Assembly (NCBI RefSeq): GCF_001005725.1
Contig: NZ_LBIC01000021.1
Location: 31,838 to 95,837, forward strand
Reading direction: 5' to 3'
Source: Sphingobium chungbukense
Lineage (GTDB): Bacteria; Pseudomonadota; Alphaproteobacteria; Sphingomonadales; Sphingomonadaceae
Length of the DNA stretch: 64,000 nucleotides
The notes beneath the pieces were generated by a model. The model was not told the DNA's origin and made no database searches. It saw nothing but the letters and a program-made list of their open reading frames with translations. Below, in pieces: positions 15,318-24,855 of the stretch (positions are counted from its first letter, which is position 1; each line of letters opens with the position of its first letter). Position numbers and translations under genes: made by a program.

Positions 15318-16558
15318 TATACCGCCCTTAGGTGGCGTACGTTCTGACCTCCAGCGAGGAAGCTTCCCCACCCGTCCATCAGTGTTCGCCGCAACTCAAT
15401 AAAGGTTGTCCGCTTGTAGGCTGCGACCACCTTATCGGGCACGATGTGCGCCAGCGCCGCCTCTGCCACTGGATCGGGGATCGACGGCATCCGTTCTGCC
15501 GCCCAGTCGCGAAAGCTAGATCGGAAGCCATGCGGCACGAAGGCGAGTCCTTTGTCGCGCATGATCTTTGAAATGGTCATGTCGCTGAGCGCCTGACCCT
15601 TGCTGCCGGGGAAGATGGGGGCATCTGGGTTACTGCCTCCCAACTCCGCCGCACGTTGTAGCACCGCAATCGCCTGGTCGTTCAACGTGACGCTATGAGC
15701 CTTCGCTTTTCGCCCCTTCATGATGTCGGCGGGGCGGTTCCACATCCTGCCCTCCAGATCGATGTGCGCCCATGTCGTCTTACGAACCTCCCCCGATCGC
15801 GCGGCGGTGAAGATAAGGAAGCGGAGTGCCAGCTTTCCCATCGTCTCCGCATCGGCCTCCAGCCCGGCGACGAACGCAGGCACTTCCTCAAACGGCATCG
15901 CAGGATAATTGCCGCCGTTCGGACGATCGCCCAACATGAAAGACAGGGCACGCAGCGGCGCTTCCGTGGGTCGCCACCCCTCGCTGTTCGAATAATTCAG
16001 GACGGCAGCGATTCGCTGGCGCAGCTTCCCGGCCGTCACCGGCATGGTCGTCCAGATCGGCCCAAGGGCATCGCGCATCGCGGCGGCGTCAATCTGGTCC
16101 ACCGGCTTCGCCCCGATATGTGGATAAGCATGCTCCGTCAGGGAATTGATGAAGCGCGCCGTGTGAGCCTTCGTCCAGGTTGCCGCCATGCTCTTCTTGT
16201 AGGCTTCGGCGGCGTCCTTGAATGTGCGACTGGCGCGCCGGTCTTTGTCTCTCTCAGCGACCGGATCACGCCCAGCTTTTGCGAGACGCCGAAGAATAGC
16301 AGCCTTCTCCCGCGCCTCAGCTAAAGTCAGCAGACGCCTGTCGAGAATAGGAATGTCATCAACCGGATCGCCTGACGCGATCTTTCGCGGCGCAAGATCG
16401 ACTGACCCCAGCCCTATGTCGCGGCGGCTCCCGTCGAACTGGACGCGCAGAAGCCATGACCGTCCGCCTGTCGGCTTCACCAGCAGGTAAAGCCCTTCGC
16501 CATCGGCGTGACGGCCCGGCTTCGCGTTCTTCACTGTGGTCGCTGTCAGCTTGCCCAT
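15317..16558 (-). CDS. int: P4-type tyrosine integrase
   Basis: This 413-residue protein has the N-terminal arm-binding domain typical of P4-like integrases (MGKLTATTVKNAKPGRHADG, GLYLLVKPTGGRSWLLRVQF), a SAM-like core-binding domain (about 110-200) and a C-terminal catalytic domain. Catalytic residues are visible as Arg in AARSGEVR, the H-x-x-R box in HGFRSSFRDW, a His in ALAHIV and Tyr in AAYKRTTF. It catalyses site-specific integration and excision of the element. The AGGTG box and a promoter candidate lie upstream. Its position at the right end, beside chromosomal genes, marks the element boundary. Confidence 0.95.
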   Translation of the reverse strand: MGKLTATTVKNAKPGRHADGEGLYLLVKPTGGRSWLLRVQFDGSRRDIGLGSVDLAPRKIASGDPVDDIPILDRRLLTLAEAREKAAILRRLAKAGRDPVAERDKDRRASRTFKDAAEAYKKSMAATWTKAHTARFINSLTEHAYPHIGAKPVDQIDAAAMRDALGPIWTTMPVTAGKLRQRIAAVLNYSNSEGWRPTEAPLRALSFMLGDRPNGGNYPAMPFEEVPAFVAGLEADAETMGKLALRFLIFTAARSGEVRKTTWAHIDLEGRMWNRPADIMKGRKAKAHSVTLNDQAIAVLQRAAELGGSNPDAPIFPGSKGQALSDMTISKIMRDKGLAFVPHGFRSSFRDWAAERMPSIPDPVAEAALAHIVPDKVVAAYKRTTFIELRRTLMDGWGSFLAGGQNVRHLRAV

Positions 16559-16580
16559 CCGTCACCTCATTCGTTCCCTC

Positions 16581-16609
16581 ATAATGGAGCGACTTTAGGC
16601 GAAGGTCAA
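16581..16609 (-). promoter_or_regulatory. Candidate integrase promoter
   Basis: On the minus strand TTGACC (16609-16604) and CATTAT (16586-16581) are separated by 17 bases, 23 bases before the integrase ATG. The match is fair to a housekeeping promoter. Confidence 0.45.
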
Positions 16610-16727
16610 CGAACGTAAGCGGAACAGGTTGGACGATCATAAAGGGAACAGTGGCAGATTCCCGAAGAGTCGCGAAAGCGAGCGAAGGAAGGTTATAAGT
16701 TGGCTCGGGCCTCCATAGTTTCGGCGA

Positions 16728-17519
16728 TCAAGCGATCAGGCGCCACCCCACCACCACCAGCACTGCCGCCAGCAAGGGCTGGAGCACGCGGTCCGACGTG
16801 CGGGTGGCCAGCAGCGATCCGATCACGATACCGGGCAGCGATCCGGCCAGCAGGTTGACCAGCAGCGTGGGATTGACATTGCCGATCCACAAATGGCCCA
16901 GGCCCGCCACCAACGTCAGCGGCACGGCATGGACGATGTCGGTCGCCACCAGCCGCTGCATCCGCATGCGCAACGGATAGAGCGCCAGCAGCAGGGTCGC
17001 CCCGATCGCGCCCGCACCGACGGAGGTGAGCGTCACCATCGCACCCAGCAGCGCGCCCGCCAGCACGGTCAGCGCCGGTTGCCAGCGGGTGAAGCGGTCA
17101 GCCGTACCGACCCTGCGGGCCAGCGCCCAGGCGTGGAAACGCCCGCGCAGCAGCGTCGCGACCGCCGTCGCGATCAATACGATACCCAGTGCCCCTGTGA
17201 TGACCCCGGTCTTGATCTGCCCCACATGCATTTGGGACAGGACCGTCAGCATGATCAGCGAGGCGGGAATGCTGCCGATCATCAGGCGCTTGATGACCTC
17301 ATAATCCGGCCCGCCTTCGGGACCGCCATGATGGTGGTGCACCGCGCCGCCAACGGCCTTGGTAATGGACGCGAACCAGAGGTCGGTGCCGACCGCCGTC
17401 GTCGGCGCGACGCCGAACAGCAGGATCAGGATCGGCGCCATCAGCGACCCGCCCCCCACTCCGGTCATGCCGACCATCAGGCCGACGAACAAACCGGCGA
17501 CCGCGTGCAACCAATCCAT
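16728..17519 (-). CDS. TSUP (TauE/SafE) family permease
   Basis: This 263-residue protein has about eight hydrophobic spans and the family signature near the start, GLMVGMTGVGGGSLMAPILI, with a second related glycine-rich motif in the later half (LTSVGAGAIGATLLLAL). A His/Gly-rich cytoplasmic loop (AVHHHHGGPEGGPDYEV) follows the second span and could bind metal. Members export or import sulfite, sulfonates or related organic anions across the inner membrane. I chose the ATG at 17519; a start at 17558 would add 13 polar residues. It is the first chromosomal gene beside the integrated element, and its C-terminus looks complete. Confidence 0.85.
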   Translation of the reverse strand: MDWLHAVAGLFVGLMVGMTGVGGGSLMAPILILLFGVAPTTAVGTDLWFASITKAVGGAVHHHHGGPEGGPDYEVIKRLMIGSIPASLIMLTVLSQMHVGQIKTGVITGALGIVLIATAVATLLRGRFHAWALARRVGTADRFTRWQPALTVLAGALLGAMVTLTSVGAGAIGATLLLALYPLRMRMQRLVATDIVHAVPLTLVAGLGHLWIGNVNPTLLVNLLAGSLPGIVIGSLLATRTSDRVLQPLLAAVLVVVGWRLIA

Positions 17520-17697
17520 ATTCCGCCCCGAATTCTCTATGATTAATTTGGTAGACATCTAGGGCTCAAAGGCCTCGCCAGCCAGCCCCCTTTTGGATTG
17601 GAAATTTATCGCCGCGGAAACAATTGCTGTTCGGGCGGAAGACGTCACGACGGCGATCCTCTCGACTTCCCTTCCCTCCCGCGTCTAAGACGGACGC

Positions 17698-18372
17698 ATG
17701 ATGAAGCTGTTCATTGGCAACAAGGCCTATTCGAGCTGGTCGCTGCGCGGCTGGCTGGCGTGCAAGCTTTCCGGACTGCCGTTCGAGGAAGTCGTGGTCC
17801 CGCTCTATGACGAAGCGTGGGAGAAGCGGCGTGAGGGCGACGAGTTCGCGCCCTCCTCAGGCAAGGTGCCGATTCTGTGGGATGGCGAAGACATCGTCGT
17901 GTGGGACAGCCTGGCCATCGTCGAATATCTGAACGAGAAATCGGGCGGCGACATGTTCTGGCCCGCCGATACCGCCGCGCGCGCCATGGCCCGGTCGATG
18001 GCGGCGGAAATGCATTCGAGCTTTGCGGCGCTGCGGCGCGAGCACAGCATGAACATCCGCCAGATCTATGCGCCGGTTCCCCCGTCCGAAGCGGTGGCGC
18101 AGGACATCGGCCGCATCATGCAGATCTGGGCGGAGGCCCGCGCCCGTCATGGCGGCCAGGGAGAGTTCCTGTTCGGGGAGTTCGGCGCGGCGGACGTGAT
18201 GTTCGCGCCGGTCGTGACCCGCTTCATCACCTATCAACTGCCCGTGGCCCGCTTTGCCGAAGCCTATATGCGCGCGGTCATCAACCATCCCTGGATGCAG
18301 GAGTGGATCGGCGGCGCCCAGGCCGAAGAATGGGTCATCGACAAGTTCGAGGCGCCACCGCAACCGGAATGA
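17698..18372 (+). CDS. Glutathione S-transferase family protein
   Basis: This 224-residue protein has the N-terminal thioredoxin-like domain with KLFIGNKAYSSWSLRGWLAC (the Ser in the SSWS segment is the likely catalytic residue), the cis-Pro segment GKVPILWDG and the glutathione-binding pair DSLAIVEYLNE. The C-terminal helical domain spans about 90-215. It resembles the bacterial YfcF/YibF-like GSTs that act on electrophiles or peroxides in the cytoplasm. It stands alone, with the convergent ndk terminator downstream. Confidence 0.88.
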   Translation: MMKLFIGNKAYSSWSLRGWLACKLSGLPFEEVVVPLYDEAWEKRREGDEFAPSSGKVPILWDGEDIVVWDSLAIVEYLNEKSGGDMFWPADTAARAMARSMAAEMHSSFAALRREHSMNIRQIYAPVPPSEAVAQDIGRIMQIWAEARARHGGQGEFLFGEFGAADVMFAPVVTRFITYQLPVARFAEAYMRAVINHPWMQEWIGGAQAEEWVIDKFEAPPQPE

Positions 18373-18465
18373 GGTGGGTTTTGGCTAGGACCGGACATAA
18401 GCCCTTCACGCCCCGGGTTTGATCCCGGACGGTGGGAAGGGCTGGAATCCACCCCGATCGGCCAC

Positions 18466-18504
18466 GAAAAAGGGGCCGGCAGCACATCGCCCCGGCCCCT
18501 TTTC
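18466..18504 (-). terminator. Terminator after ndk (possibly bidirectional)
   Basis: The stem AAAAAGGGGCCGG / CCGGCCCCTTTT (18467-18479 with 18492-18503) encloses a 12-base loop. A- and T-runs on the two flanks let it serve both ndk on the minus strand and the GST gene on the plus strand. Confidence 0.75.
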
Positions 18505-18522
18505 TACCACTGTCGTGCCGGA

Positions 18523-18945
18523 TCAGCCGACGATTTCGTCGGCCTTGAAGAAATAGGCGATCTCGATCGCGGCATTTTCCTCGCTGTCCGAACCGTGGAC
18601 CGAATTGGCTTCGATCGATTCGGCATAGTCCTTGCGGATGGTGCCCTCATCGGCATTGGCCGGGTTGGTGGCGCCCATGATGTCGCGGTTGCGCTTCACG
18701 GCATCTTCGCCTTCCAGCACCTGCACGACCACCGGGCCGGAGATCATGAAGGCGACGAGATCGGCGAAGAAGGGACGTTCCTTGTGAACGGCGTAGAAGC
18801 CCTCGGCCTGCTCGCGGCTCATGCGGATGCGCTTGGAAGCGACGACCCGCAGGCCCGCTTCCTCCAGCTTCTTGGTCACGGCGCCCGTCAGGTTGCGACG
18901 GGTCGCGTCGGGCTTGATGATCGAAAAAGTGCGGGTCACGGCCAT
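18523..18945 (-). CDS. ndk: Nucleoside diphosphate kinase
   Basis: This 140-residue protein is the usual length for the family and covers it from MAVTRTFSIIKPDAT to the C-terminus. The phosphorylated His is H117 in NSVHGSDS, with the flanking binding residues in KPDATRRN and GATNPANA. The enzyme equilibrates nucleoside triphosphates by transferring the gamma phosphate. The ATG at 18945 is preferred over an upstream in-frame start at 18954 because it gives the canonical N-terminus. It is transcribed downstream of holC and pepA on the same strand. Confidence 0.95.
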   Translation of the reverse strand: MAVTRTFSIIKPDATRRNLTGAVTKKLEEAGLRVVASKRIRMSREQAEGFYAVHKERPFFADLVAFMISGPVVVQVLEGEDAVKRNRDIMGATNPANADEGTIRKDYAESIEANSVHGSDSEENAAIEIAYFFKADEIVG

Positions 18946-19040
18946 GAGGCTCAAAAGCTCCGAATTATGTGGGATAAGATGGCGCGCCCTTTAGACCGGG
19001 CCGAAAGCTATCGCAAGAGGGACTGGGATTCACGGTCGCG

Positions 19041-19478
19041 CTAGGGACCTTGCACCCATTTTCGGCCTTCCTGCCGCCAGAATCGAGGCGTCACACCCTC
19101 GCGCTTGGCGAGATCGCGCCAGCTTGCGCGTGCGCCCTCGACGGTTTCCGCGTCGAAGAAATAGAAGACCCGCTCGAAACCCAGCGCTTCCTCACGCCAG
19201 AGGCCGTCCACCAATGCGACATGCCGTGCCCCATTAGCGGCAGCACAGTCCATCGCCAGCAGCACCGGCTGTACCGACTCGGCGCCTTCGCCCGCCCGGC
19301 CATGCGCCAAGAAGCTCTCCGGCGGCCCCGCCCAGAGGCCTGCGGAAATCCGCTCCAGCCGATCGGGCTCCTGCGCCACCACCAGCAGCCGCGCGCCCAT
19401 ATCCAGGATGCGGCCGGCAATCGCGGGCAACACCTGTTCCACTGGATCGCGGCTGAGCTGGTAGAAATCGACCTGCAT
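19041..19478 (-). CDS. holC: DNA polymerase III chi subunit
   Basis: This 145-residue protein starts MQVDFYQLSRDPVEQVLP, the typical chi N-terminus, and contains the conserved middle (LLVVAQEPDRLERIS, then LWAGPPESFLAHG) and the C-terminal WRDLAKREGVTPRFWRQ. Chi links the clamp loader to single-stranded DNA-binding protein at the replication fork. The start overlaps the pepA stop as TAATG, the conserved pepA-holC arrangement of proteobacteria. Confidence 0.92.
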   Translation of the reverse strand: MQVDFYQLSRDPVEQVLPAIAGRILDMGARLLVVAQEPDRLERISAGLWAGPPESFLAHGRAGEGAESVQPVLLAMDCAAANGARHVALVDGLWREEALGFERVFYFFDAETVEGARASWRDLAKREGVTPRFWRQEGRKWVQGP

Positions 19479-20938
19479 TATTGCTCGAACTTGTCCGCGA
19501 CATAGCGGTCGAGCAGCCGCACGCCATAGCCGGTCGCGCCCTTGTCCCACGTCGCGCCGGGCTTGTCGGCCCAAACCATGCCGGCAATGTCGAGATGCGC
19601 CCATTTGACGCCATCATCGACGAAGCGCTTGATGAACTGCGCCGCCGTGATCGACCCGCCATAGCGCGGCCCGATATTCTTCATGTCGGCGATCGGACTG
19701 TCGATCAGCTTATTATAGGCATCGCCCAGCGGGAAGCGCCACAGCGGGTCGCCCGCCGCCTTGCCCGCCGCGATCAGATCGTCGGCGAGGCCGTCGTCAT
19801 TGGAAAAGATGCCCGCATATTCATTGCCGAGCGAAATGACCATCGCCCCGGTCAGGGTCGCGAGGTCAATGACAACCTCCGGCGCGTAGGTCTTCTGCGC
19901 CCAGGTGATGACGTCGCACAGCACCAGACGCCCTTCGGCATCGGTGTTCAGCACCTCGATCGTCTGCCCGGACATGGAGGTGACGATGTCGCCCGGACGC
20001 TGCGCATTGCCGTCGGGCATATTCTCGACCAGGCCGCAAATGCCGACGACGCGGACCTTCGCCTTGCGGCCGGCCAGCGCCTTGATCGCACCTGCGACGG
20101 CGCCCGCGCCGCCCATGTCCCACTTCATGTCTTCCATGCCCGCACCGGGCTTCAGCGAAATGCCGCCCGTGTCGAAGGTCACGCCCTTGCCCACGAAGAC
20201 CAGCGGCTTTTCGGTCGCGCCGCCAATCCCCGCCGAAGCCGTTCCGTCCCATTCCATCGCCAGCAGCCTGGGCTCGCGCGCCGAACCCTGCGCCACCCCC
20301 AGCAGCGACCCCATGCCGAGTTCCGTCATCGCCGCCTTGTCGAGCACGGTGATCTTGACGCCCAGCTCGGCCAGATGCTGGCAGCGCTCGACGAAGCTTT
20401 CGGGATAAAGGATATTCGCCGGCTCCGACACCAGCTCGCGGGTGAAGGCCACGCCCGCCGCCACGGCCGCCTTGCGTTCCCAGGCCGCACCTGCGTCCGC
20501 CGAAACCAGCGTGATCTTCGCCAGGGTGGGCTTCGCCTTTTCCGCCTGTCGCGTGCGATAGGTATCGATCCTCCAGCCGCGCAAGGACGCGCCGAAGGCC
20601 AGCGCCGCCGCCTTGTCGCCGCTCGCGCCGCCGAAGAACTCGACCGCCGCATGGACGGCACCGCTGGTCGACAGGCGCGCCGTCAGAGCGCTGCCCGCGC
20701 GCTCATAATCGCCGTCGCTGCCCGCGCCGGTGCCGACCAGCACCACGCGGAGCACCTTGCCGCCTTCATCCACGAAACTCTCGAAGCTCGATCCCGCTTC
20801 GCCCGTGAAGCGTGCCGCCACGGCACCCGCTGCCAGCACCGGCGCGGCACTCAACGGCAGGGCGTCGAAACCGCCCTTGGGCACGGCGAACACCAGCGTA
20901 TCGGCTTCGGGACGGACGGGGCTGAAAGCGATTTCCAT
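19478..20938 (-). CDS. pepA: Leucyl aminopeptidase (M17)
   Basis: This 486-residue protein has the M17 architecture. The N-terminal domain (1-170) is poorly conserved. The catalytic domain has VGKGVTFDTGGISLKP (metal-binding Lys and Asp), KWDMGGAGAV and the family signature NTDAEGRL, with the later metal ligands and catalytic Arg in that segment. It removes N-terminal residues from peptides in the cytoplasm using two metal ions. The ATG at 20938 is chosen over an upstream TTG. It is divergent from lptD, with 180 bases between. Confidence 0.95.
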   Translation of the reverse strand: MEIAFSPVRPEADTLVFAVPKGGFDALPLSAAPVLAAGAVAARFTGEAGSSFESFVDEGGKVLRVVLVGTGAGSDGDYERAGSALTARLSTSGAVHAAVEFFGGASGDKAAALAFGASLRGWRIDTYRTRQAEKAKPTLAKITLVSADAGAAWERKAAVAAGVAFTRELVSEPANILYPESFVERCQHLAELGVKITVLDKAAMTELGMGSLLGVAQGSAREPRLLAMEWDGTASAGIGGATEKPLVFVGKGVTFDTGGISLKPGAGMEDMKWDMGGAGAVAGAIKALAGRKAKVRVVGICGLVENMPDGNAQRPGDIVTSMSGQTIEVLNTDAEGRLVLCDVITWAQKTYAPEVVIDLATLTGAMVISLGNEYAGIFSNDDGLADDLIAAGKAAGDPLWRFPLGDAYNKLIDSPIADMKNIGPRYGGSITAAQFIKRFVDDGVKWAHLDIAGMVWADKPGATWDKGATGYGVRLLDRYVADKFEQ

Positions 20939-21118
20939 CAAGGGTCCTTTATTTCCTGCAAGACTTTATATCTGTATCCCTTCAGATAGTGCGGCTTCGG
21001 TCGTCTGGCAAAGCCGTTCGACCGATTTTCCGGCAAAAGACTGGCCTTGAAAGATTGCGGCGCGCGCAAAGCAGTGCGATAGGCGGGAAACAAAGCGCCC
21101 CCGAAGAGGCCCCACCCT

Positions 21119-23383
21119 TTGCAGATTTCCCCTTTCCCCTTGCGTTTCAAACAGGCCCTGGCCGCGGGCGTCGCCTTTTCGTGTCTGGGCGTCGTCCCGC
21201 ACGCAACGGCGCAGCAGCTTCAGGAACCGCAGACGACCGTCAGCGCCCCCGATGCCCCGGTGCCCGAAAGCGACGAGCAGATCGGCTTTGCCGCCGATGC
21301 GCTGGAATATGACAACAACAGCGAGGTCGTGACCGCCAGCGGCAATGTGCAATTGCTGCGGGAGGGCAACCGGCTGCGCGCCGACAAGGTGGTGTGGAAC
21401 CGCAATACGGGAAAGGTCGAGGCGACCGGCAATGTTTCCGTCACCGACCCGGAAGGCAATATCGCCTATGGCGACCGGTTCGACGTCACCGACAGCCTTC
21501 AGGACGGCATGGTGCAGAACATGCTGCTGGTGCTGCAATCGGGCGGGCGCCTCGCCGCGGCCAATGGCGAGCGGGTGAAGGGCGTCTACACGCTGCACAA
21601 GGCCGCCTATACCGGCTGCGTGGTCGAGGACCATGATGGCTGCCCGAAGGAGCCGACCTGGCAGATCAAGGCGGTGAAGGTCGTCTACGACCCGGTGAAG
21701 GCCCGCGTCAAATATACCAATGCCAGTGTCGAGCTGTTCGGCCTGCCGCTGATCCCGCTGCCCGGCTTTTCCCATCCGGTGGGCGACAATGGCGGCAGCG
21801 GCCTGCTGGTGCCGAACCTGCGCTATGACCGGAACAACGGGTTCGAGGTCGCCCTGCCCTATTATCTGAAGCTGGCGCCCAATCGCGACCTCACCATCAC
21901 GCCGCATGTCTACACCGGCACGCTACCGATGTTGGAAACCAATTACCGGCATTTGTGGGATCGCGGCGCCTACCAGATCACGGGCTACGCCACCTATGGC
22001 AGCCGCCTTGCCACCAGCGGCGCCGCATCCACCATCCCCGCAAACTCGCAGAAGGATTTTCGCGGCTATCTGGACGCCAGCGGCGCGCTGCAACTGACAC
22101 CCGAATGGCGCATCGGCGGATCGATTCGCGCCACGACCGACCGGACCTTCCTGCGCCGCTACGACATCAGCAATGACGACCGGCTGCGCTCAACCCTCAA
22201 TGCGCAACGGATCGGCGAGAGGAGCTATTTCTCCATCGCCGGCTGGGCGGTTCAGACGCTCCGCTCCGGCGATTCGCAGGGACAGCAGCCGATCGCGCTG
22301 CCCGTCATCGATTACCGCCTGCGCATGAAGGACCCATGGCTGGGCGGCATGGCCCAGTTCCAGCTCAACAGCCTCGCCATCACCCGCACCCATGGCGAGG
22401 ATACGCAGCGCGCCTTCGCCGCCTTCGAATGGAACCTGCGCAAGCTGACCGGCATGGGGCAGGAAGTGACCTTCACCACCTATTTGCGTGGCGACATCTA
22501 TCACAGCAGCGACAATCTGATGAGCAGCGTGGCGAGCTATGCCGGCGATCCAGGCTGGAAGGCGCGCGGCATCGCGGCGGCGGCGGTCGACATGCGCTGG
22601 CCCTTCATGGGAGAGGCCTTTGGCGGCGTGCAGCGCATCGCCCCGCGCGTCCAGATCGTCGCGGCGCCCAAGATCGCCAACCTTTCCGTCCCCAATGAGG
22701 ACGCCCGCGCGATCGATCTGGAGGATAGCAACCTCTTCGCGCTCAACCGCTTTTCCGGCTACGACCGGTTCGAGGATTCGACCCGCGTCACCTATGGCCT
22801 GGAATATAGCCTGTCCTTGCCGAACTTCTCGCTGGAGACCGTGGTGGGGCAGAGCTATCGCCTCAACAGCCGCGAGAGCATCCTGCCCGACGGGACCGGC
22901 CTGGCGGATCGCCTGTCCGACATCGTCGGGCGCACCACCATCCGCTACAAGGATTTCATCAGCTTCACCCACCGTTTCCGCGTGGACAAGGACAAGCTGG
23001 CCGTCCGCCGCAATGAAATCGACGCGACCATCGGCAGCAAGAAGACTTACGCGATGGTCGGTTATCTGAGGCTCAACCGCGATGCCAACCTCAATCTGGA
23101 GGATTTGCAGGACCGTGAGGAACTGCGCCTGGGGGGCCGAATCCAGTTCGCGCGTTTCTGGTCGGTGTTCGGCTCGACCGTCATCGACCTCACCGATGCG
23201 AAGGAAGATCCGCTGAGCATGGCGGACGGCTATGAACCCGTACGCCATCGCCTCGGCATCGCCTATGAAGATGACTGCCTGACGCTCGGCCTCACCTGGC
23301 GGCGCGACTATCAGGTGCTGGGTGACGCACGAAAGGGCAACAGCTTCCAGCTTCGGCTGGCTTTTCGCAATATTGGCATATAA
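21119..23383 (+). CDS. lptD: LPS-assembly protein LptD
   Basis: This protein has about 754 residues. A signal peptide (FKQALAAGVAFSCLGVVPHA, cleavage near ATA-QQ) precedes an N-terminal OstA/LptA-like jellyroll (about 55-170: GFAADALEYDNNSEVVTASG, LRADKVVWNR). The large C-terminal region is the outer-membrane beta-barrel that inserts lipopolysaccharide with LptE. Cys residues near 165-175 (YTGC, DGC) and one near the end (DDC) could form disulfides. No ATG fits; the TTG at 21119 with AAGAGG upstream is used and is uncertain. It heads the lptD-surA-pdxA-rsmA operon. Confidence 0.93.
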   Translation: MQISPFPLRFKQALAAGVAFSCLGVVPHATAQQLQEPQTTVSAPDAPVPESDEQIGFAADALEYDNNSEVVTASGNVQLLREGNRLRADKVVWNRNTGKVEATGNVSVTDPEGNIAYGDRFDVTDSLQDGMVQNMLLVLQSGGRLAAANGERVKGVYTLHKAAYTGCVVEDHDGCPKEPTWQIKAVKVVYDPVKARVKYTNASVELFGLPLIPLPGFSHPVGDNGGSGLLVPNLRYDRNNGFEVALPYYLKLAPNRDLTITPHVYTGTLPMLETNYRHLWDRGAYQITGYATYGSRLATSGAASTIPANSQKDFRGYLDASGALQLTPEWRIGGSIRATTDRTFLRRYDISNDDRLRSTLNAQRIGERSYFSIAGWAVQTLRSGDSQGQQPIALPVIDYRLRMKDPWLGGMAQFQLNSLAITRTHGEDTQRAFAAFEWNLRKLTGMGQEVTFTTYLRGDIYHSSDNLMSSVASYAGDPGWKARGIAAAAVDMRWPFMGEAFGGVQRIAPRVQIVAAPKIANLSVPNEDARAIDLEDSNLFALNRFSGYDRFEDSTRVTYGLEYSLSLPNFSLETVVGQSYRLNSRESILPDGTGLADRLSDIVGRTTIRYKDFISFTHRFRVDKDKLAVRRNEIDATIGSKKTYAMVGYLRLNRDANLNLEDLQDREELRLGGRIQFARFWSVFGSTVIDLTDAKEDPLSMADGYEPVRHRLGIAYEDDCLTLGLTWRRDYQVLGDARKGNSFQLRLAFRNIGI

Positions 23384-23469
23384 GGATCAGCCTTCCCGCT
23401 TCCTGCTCAGGGCCGGTTAAGGCGGATCGGCGCATCTCGTGCCGAACCGATTGGAGAGTTTTGTCGACG

Positions 23470-24855
23470 ATGCAGCCTGTCGTTTTCCCGTTTTCCCGCC
23501 TTGGCAGCACGGCCACCAAGGGCCTGCGCACCCTGTTCCTGTCTTCCGCCCTGCTGGCGACAGGAGTGCATGGCGTAGCCGCCCAGACGGTGGGCGACGA
23601 CGATGCCGTCGCCTCGCAGCAGCTCAACCTGCCCAAGGATGTGACGATCTTCGGCAAGAGCGATCCCAATGTCCGCAAGGCGACCGCCATCGTCAACGGC
23701 CGCATCATCACCGGCACGGATGTCGACCAGCGCCTGGCCCTGATCATCACCGCCAATGGCGGCAAGGTGTCGGACGAGGAGAAGGAGCGGCTGCGCGTCC
23801 AGGTGCTGCGCAACCTGATCGACGAAACGCTCCAGATCCAGGAAGCCGCCGCCAACGACATCAAGGTCGACAAGGCCGAGATCGAACAAAGCTATGAACG
23901 GGTCGCGGCCAATTTCCGCCAGTCACCCGCCCAGTTCGACCAGTATCTGCGTCAGCAGGGCAGCGCGTCCGCCAGCATCAAGCGGCAGATCGAAGGCGAA
24001 CTGGCCTGGAGCCGCCTGCTCCGCCGCAACATCCAGCCCTTCGTCAACGTGTCGGAGGATGAGGTGAAGTCGGTGGTCGACCGCATGAACGCGGCCAAGG
24101 GCAGCGACGAATATCGCATCGGCGAGATCTACCTGTCGGCCACGCCGGAAAACCAGCAGCAGATCGTCGCCAACGCCCGCAACATCATCGAACAGATCAA
24201 GCAGGGCGGCAGCTTCGCGGCCTATGCGCGGCAATTCTCCGAGGCGTCCACCGCTGCGGTCGGCGGCGATCTCGGCTGGGTCCGCCCCGCGCAGTTGCCC
24301 GACGAACTGGCGCAGGCCGCGAACGAGATGCAGGTCGGCCAGATCGCCGGCCCCATCAGCGTGCCCGGCGGCGTGTCGGTCATCTATGTCATGGACAAGC
24401 GCAAGGTGCTGACCGCCGACCCGCGCGACGCCCTGCTCAGCCTCAAGCAGCTTTCCGTCAGCTTCCCCGCCGGCACGACCAAGGAACAGGCGAGCACCAG
24501 GGCCGCCGCCTTCGCCGCGCAGGTCAAGACGATCAAGGGTTGCGGCCAGGCCAATGAACTGGGCGGCAAGATCGGCGCCGACGTGGTCGACAATGACAAT
24601 GTGAAGCTGCGCGACCTACCGCCGCAGTTGCAGGACATTTTGCTCAACCTCCAGGTGGGTGAGGCGACGCCGCCCTTCGGCTCGATCGCGGACGGCGTGC
24701 GCGTGCTGGTCGTCTGCGGCCGTGACGAAGCATCCTCCGCCGCCGCACCCAATGCCGAACAGATCATGGCGCAGCTTGAGGAAGAACGGGTGAACAAGCG
24801 CGCCCGCATCTACCTGCGCGACCTTCGCCGCGATGCCGTCATCGACTATAACTGA
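23470..24855 (+). CDS. surA: Periplasmic chaperone / peptidyl-prolyl isomerase SurA
   Basis: This protein has 461 residues, starting at the ATG at 23470 with GGAGAG 11 bases upstream; a TTG at 23461 is less likely. A long signal peptide ends around GVAAQ (residue about 40). The N-terminal chaperone domain (ATAIVNGRIITGTDVDQRLA) is followed by one clear parvulin domain (about 215-315: YRIGEIYLSATPENQQQIV, GGDLGWVRPAQLPDELAQA) and a second degenerate one near the C-terminus. It escorts outer-membrane proteins across the periplasm. It lies between lptD and pdxA, whose start lies within the end of surA. Confidence 0.93.
   Translation: MQPVVFPFSRLGSTATKGLRTLFLSSALLATGVHGVAAQTVGDDDAVASQQLNLPKDVTIFGKSDPNVRKATAIVNGRIITGTDVDQRLALIITANGGKVSDEEKERLRVQVLRNLIDETLQIQEAAANDIKVDKAEIEQSYERVAANFRQSPAQFDQYLRQQGSASASIKRQIEGELAWSRLLRRNIQPFVNVSEDEVKSVVDRMNAAKGSDEYRIGEIYLSATPENQQQIVANARNIIEQIKQGGSFAAYARQFSEASTAAVGGDLGWVRPAQLPDELAQAANEMQVGQIAGPISVPGGVSVIYVMDKRKVLTADPRDALLSLKQLSVSFPAGTTKEQASTRAAAFAAQVKTIKGCGQANELGGKIGADVVDNDNVKLRDLPPQLQDILLNLQVGEATPPFGSIADGVRVLVVCGRDEASSAAAPNAEQIMAQLEEERVNKRARIYLRDLRRDAVIDYN

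Noticed and set aside
16600..16727. A possible tRNA remnant next to the integrase
   Set aside because: No T-arm consensus or acceptor stem could be found on either strand by eye.
18373..18465. GC-rich inverted segments after the GST gene as a possible small RNA
   Set aside because: The region is short, has no promoter-like sequence, and the adjacent ndk terminator explains the hairpin.
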